From positions 1-7,760 of the forward strand of contig SLIO01000089.1 of NCBI GenBank assembly GCA_007135635.1: a stretch of 7,760 nt of DNA. The letters run 5' to 3'. The notes under the pieces are model-generated. The model was not told the DNA's origin. It made no database searches and saw only the letters and a program-made list of their open reading frames with translations. The stretch is from Methylomicrobium sp. Lineage in GTDB: Bacteria; Pseudomonadota; Gammaproteobacteria; Methylococcales; Methylomonadaceae. A program made the position numbers and the translations under genes. Below, piece by piece: positions 6,383 through 7,760 of the stretch. Positions within the stretch are counted from its first letter, which is position 1. Every line of letters begins with the position of its first letter.

Positions 6383-6973
6383 TTAGGATAGTTTTTTCAT
6401 CTCGGACATTTTGTCGTAATCAACCCCGACACTAACGATGAAGCTAGTGGCTTGCTCAATATTCATTTCGGACTTTATCACTCTGGATTGATGAACAATC
6501 ACTGTAAAGCCTGAAGTTGGATTCGGGGAAGTAGGCACAAACAACACATACTGATCATCCTGTTTGTTGGTCACATAAGCCGGCACCCAAAGTCCTTCTT
6601 TCGGGTACTCAATATAAACAACTTCGCGTGCTTCCTTACGGTCATGCGAGGAAAACATGTTAATCACTTTTTTAGTAACCCGGTAAATGCTGTTCAACAA
6701 CGGAATTCTATCGATAATAAAATCGAACGCTGCAATTGCCCAGAACTTACCTTCCAGGACGATCTTATGCCCGATCATCGATAAAATTAAAAAACTAACC
6801 GCAAATACCATCAATGTATACAGGTAATTATCGGCATAACCGTATACCATCCCAAAAAGGTCGGACACCCTATCTTTTACGAATATGATAATCTGAAGTA
6901 TGATCACAATCGGAATAACCGCGAAAATTCCGATCAAAAAATTATTTAAAATCGACTTAAGTTGTTGGTTCAT
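6383..6973 (-). CDS. DUF502 family membrane protein
   Basis: The ATG at 6973 gives a 196-residue protein. A GTG one codon earlier (6976) is also in frame, but a run of six G lies about 4 bases before the ATG and only one base before the GTG, so the ATG is preferred. Numbering from the GTG, hydrophobic segments at about 11-33 and 52-70 are two predicted membrane helices. They are followed by the family pattern DRIPLLNSIYRVTKKV (89-104), YIEYPKEGLWVPAYVT (121-136) and VPTSPNPTSGF (147-157), in a soluble C-terminal domain. DUF502 is related to plant COV1-like proteins; its biochemical role in bacteria is unknown. It is convergent with pyrC and lies 99 bp after the TauE/SafE gene on the same strand. 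In many proteobacteria a DUF502 gene lies with fmdB and aspS; here pyrC separates them. Confidence 0.9.
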   Translation of the reverse strand: MNQQLKSILNNFLIGIFAVIPIVIILQIIIFVKDRVSDLFGMVYGYADNYLYTLMVFAVSFLILSMIGHKIVLEGKFWAIAAFDFIIDRIPLLNSIYRVTKKVINMFSSHDRKEAREVVYIEYPKEGLWVPAYVTNKQDDQYVLFVPTSPNPTSGFTVIVHQSRVIKSEMNIEQATSFIVSVGVDYDKMSEMKKLS

Positions 6974-7072
6974 CACGCCCCCCTTTTAATATTTATAAAC
7001 AGCAAACCGTCTAACTATAGACACAGTTCTATGCGAATCCAGGATGATAACACTTTATTCATGACAGCAGTG
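6974..7072 (-). promoter_or_regulatory. upstream region of the DUF502 gene
   Basis: This 99-bp gap contains an inverted repeat, GTCTA/TAGAC with a 4-base spacer (7009-7022), overlapping a -10-like TATAGT on the minus strand. No clear -35 box was seen. The arrangement would suit a small operator, but the arms are only 5 bp and could occur by chance. There is no intrinsic terminator after the TauE/SafE gene, so co-transcription is also possible. Confidence 0.2.
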
Positions 7073-7760
7073 CTACAAGGACTTCCAAACCAATATGGCT
7101 CCCGAAACCCCCAAAAATGCCGCAAAAATTTTAGCGTACTTTTCGTTATCGATGTTTTTATAAAGCATTTCTTCGGTCAACAAAAACACAACCACAGCAA
7201 TTTGCAGTAACGACACATTATCGGCATAAGAAATTAAATACTGATGCTTGACAAAAAATAACGTCAAAATCTGAAACACCGCGAACATACCATAACAAAC
7301 TGCAATAGTCGCACGGGTCTGATTTTTCTCGTATTGTTTGCTGTGCACCATCGCAGTCAATAACGAACCACCCAAATTAGTCAAACCATGCACTATACCC
7401 ATCGAAAACAAATAAGTTCTTTCGTAACTTACCAGTTTTTCAATTATTTTATTGAAGGCGCCGACCACATCCTTAAGCGCAACGAAAATTAGAAAAACAC
7501 CAATCAAAGCACCGATATTGATTCGAACGCTAGTCACTATAAATAAAAACACCACAACGAATGGTATGCTGTATTTCAGAACATTCTTGATGAGCCCGAA
7601 ATCAATAAAATGATGATGTTTAACCAACTGTAACAAATTTATGGCGATAGAGATCGGCAACAAAATCTCAAGTGCATTGATGAACTGATAGCCCAATAGC
7701 AGTAATAGTGGCGTGCCAAACAATAAAACGCCTACACCAAAAATAGATTGAATGACGGTC
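7073..7760 (-). CDS. TauE/SafE (TSUP) family membrane transporter, 5' end outside the window
   Basis: 228 codons are visible and the frame remains open to the right edge, so the N-terminus is missing. Although a TTG at 7723 could be read as a start, the coding frame continues upstream with QSIFGVGV running straight into LLFGTPLLLLLGY, a typical first-repeat motif of the TSUP family, so the gene begins beyond 7760. The protein is strongly hydrophobic with several predicted membrane helices. The second-half motif VHGLTNLGGSLLTAMVHSK follows the central loop, consistent with the two-repeat architecture. Family members export or import small anions, often sulfite, sulfoacetate or other organosulfur compounds; the substrate here cannot be read from the sequence. 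No sulfur-metabolism gene is adjacent. Stop is TAG. Confidence 0.88.
   Translation of the reverse strand, partial: TVIQSIFGVGVLLFGTPLLLLLGYQFINALEILLPISIAINLLQLVKHHHFIDFGLIKNVLKYSIPFVVVFLFIVTSVRINIGALIGVFLIFVALKDVVGAFNKIIEKLVSYERTYLFSMGIVHGLTNLGGSLLTAMVHSKQYEKNQTRATIAVCYGMFAVFQILTLFFVKHQYLISYADNVSLLQIAVVVFLLTEEMLYKNIDNEKYAKIFAAFLGVSGAILVWKSL

Noticed and set aside
1..7760. CRISPR array, tRNA or rRNA gene, phage or defence island
   Set aside because: No regularly spaced direct repeats, cloverleaf, rRNA or phage/defence protein signature was seen on either strand.

Overview
This window looks like ordinary chromosomal DNA of a gammaproteobacterium, most likely a methanotroph of the order Methylococcales. 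The evidence for that is the RadC, AspRS and PyrC sequences, which are gammaproteobacterial in type and Pseudomonas-like in places, together with a GC-rich palindromic repeat whose core I associate from memory with Methylococcales genomes. The order-level assignment is an inference. No phage, plasmid, CRISPR, rRNA or tRNA signature was seen.

Layout. Positions 1-426 hold no gene that can be supported. They are filled by two palindromic elements in tandem: a GC-rich repeat (about 14-171) and a second, unrelated element with 27-bp inverted ends (188-352). radC (427-1101, +) follows. Convergent to it is nadA (1373-2470, -), and the gap between them holds a second copy of the first repeat in opposite orientation (1163-1267), inside a wider imperfect inverted repeat. 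Upstream of nadA on the minus strand come aspS (2730-4520) and an FmdB-type zinc-ribbon gene (4590-4865), which look like one fmdB-aspS unit, with nadA possibly read through or driven from its own promoter in the 259-bp leader. pyrC (4969-6006, +) diverges from fmdB. A 376-bp gene-free stretch (6007-6382) with several complementary segments separates pyrC from a convergent DUF502 membrane protein gene (6383-6973, -). A TauE/SafE-family transporter gene (7073 to beyond 7760, -) is cut by the right edge.

How the genes relate. All seven are housekeeping or core-type genes: NAD synthesis (nadA), pyrimidine synthesis (pyrC), aspartyl-tRNA synthesis (aspS), a JAMM-domain RadC protein, a small zinc-ribbon protein and two membrane proteins. 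The AspRS carries the residues associated with a non-discriminating enzyme, which would couple this gene to a GatCAB amidotransferase elsewhere in the genome. fmdB, DUF502 and aspS are often neighbours in proteobacteria; here pyrC and a repeat-like gap lie between fmdB and the DUF502 gene.

The window does not contain an obvious new gene system. The most interesting content is non-coding: palindromic elements around radC, including two base-pair changes between the two repeat copies that preserve pairing, and a 165-bp palindrome directly upstream of radC.
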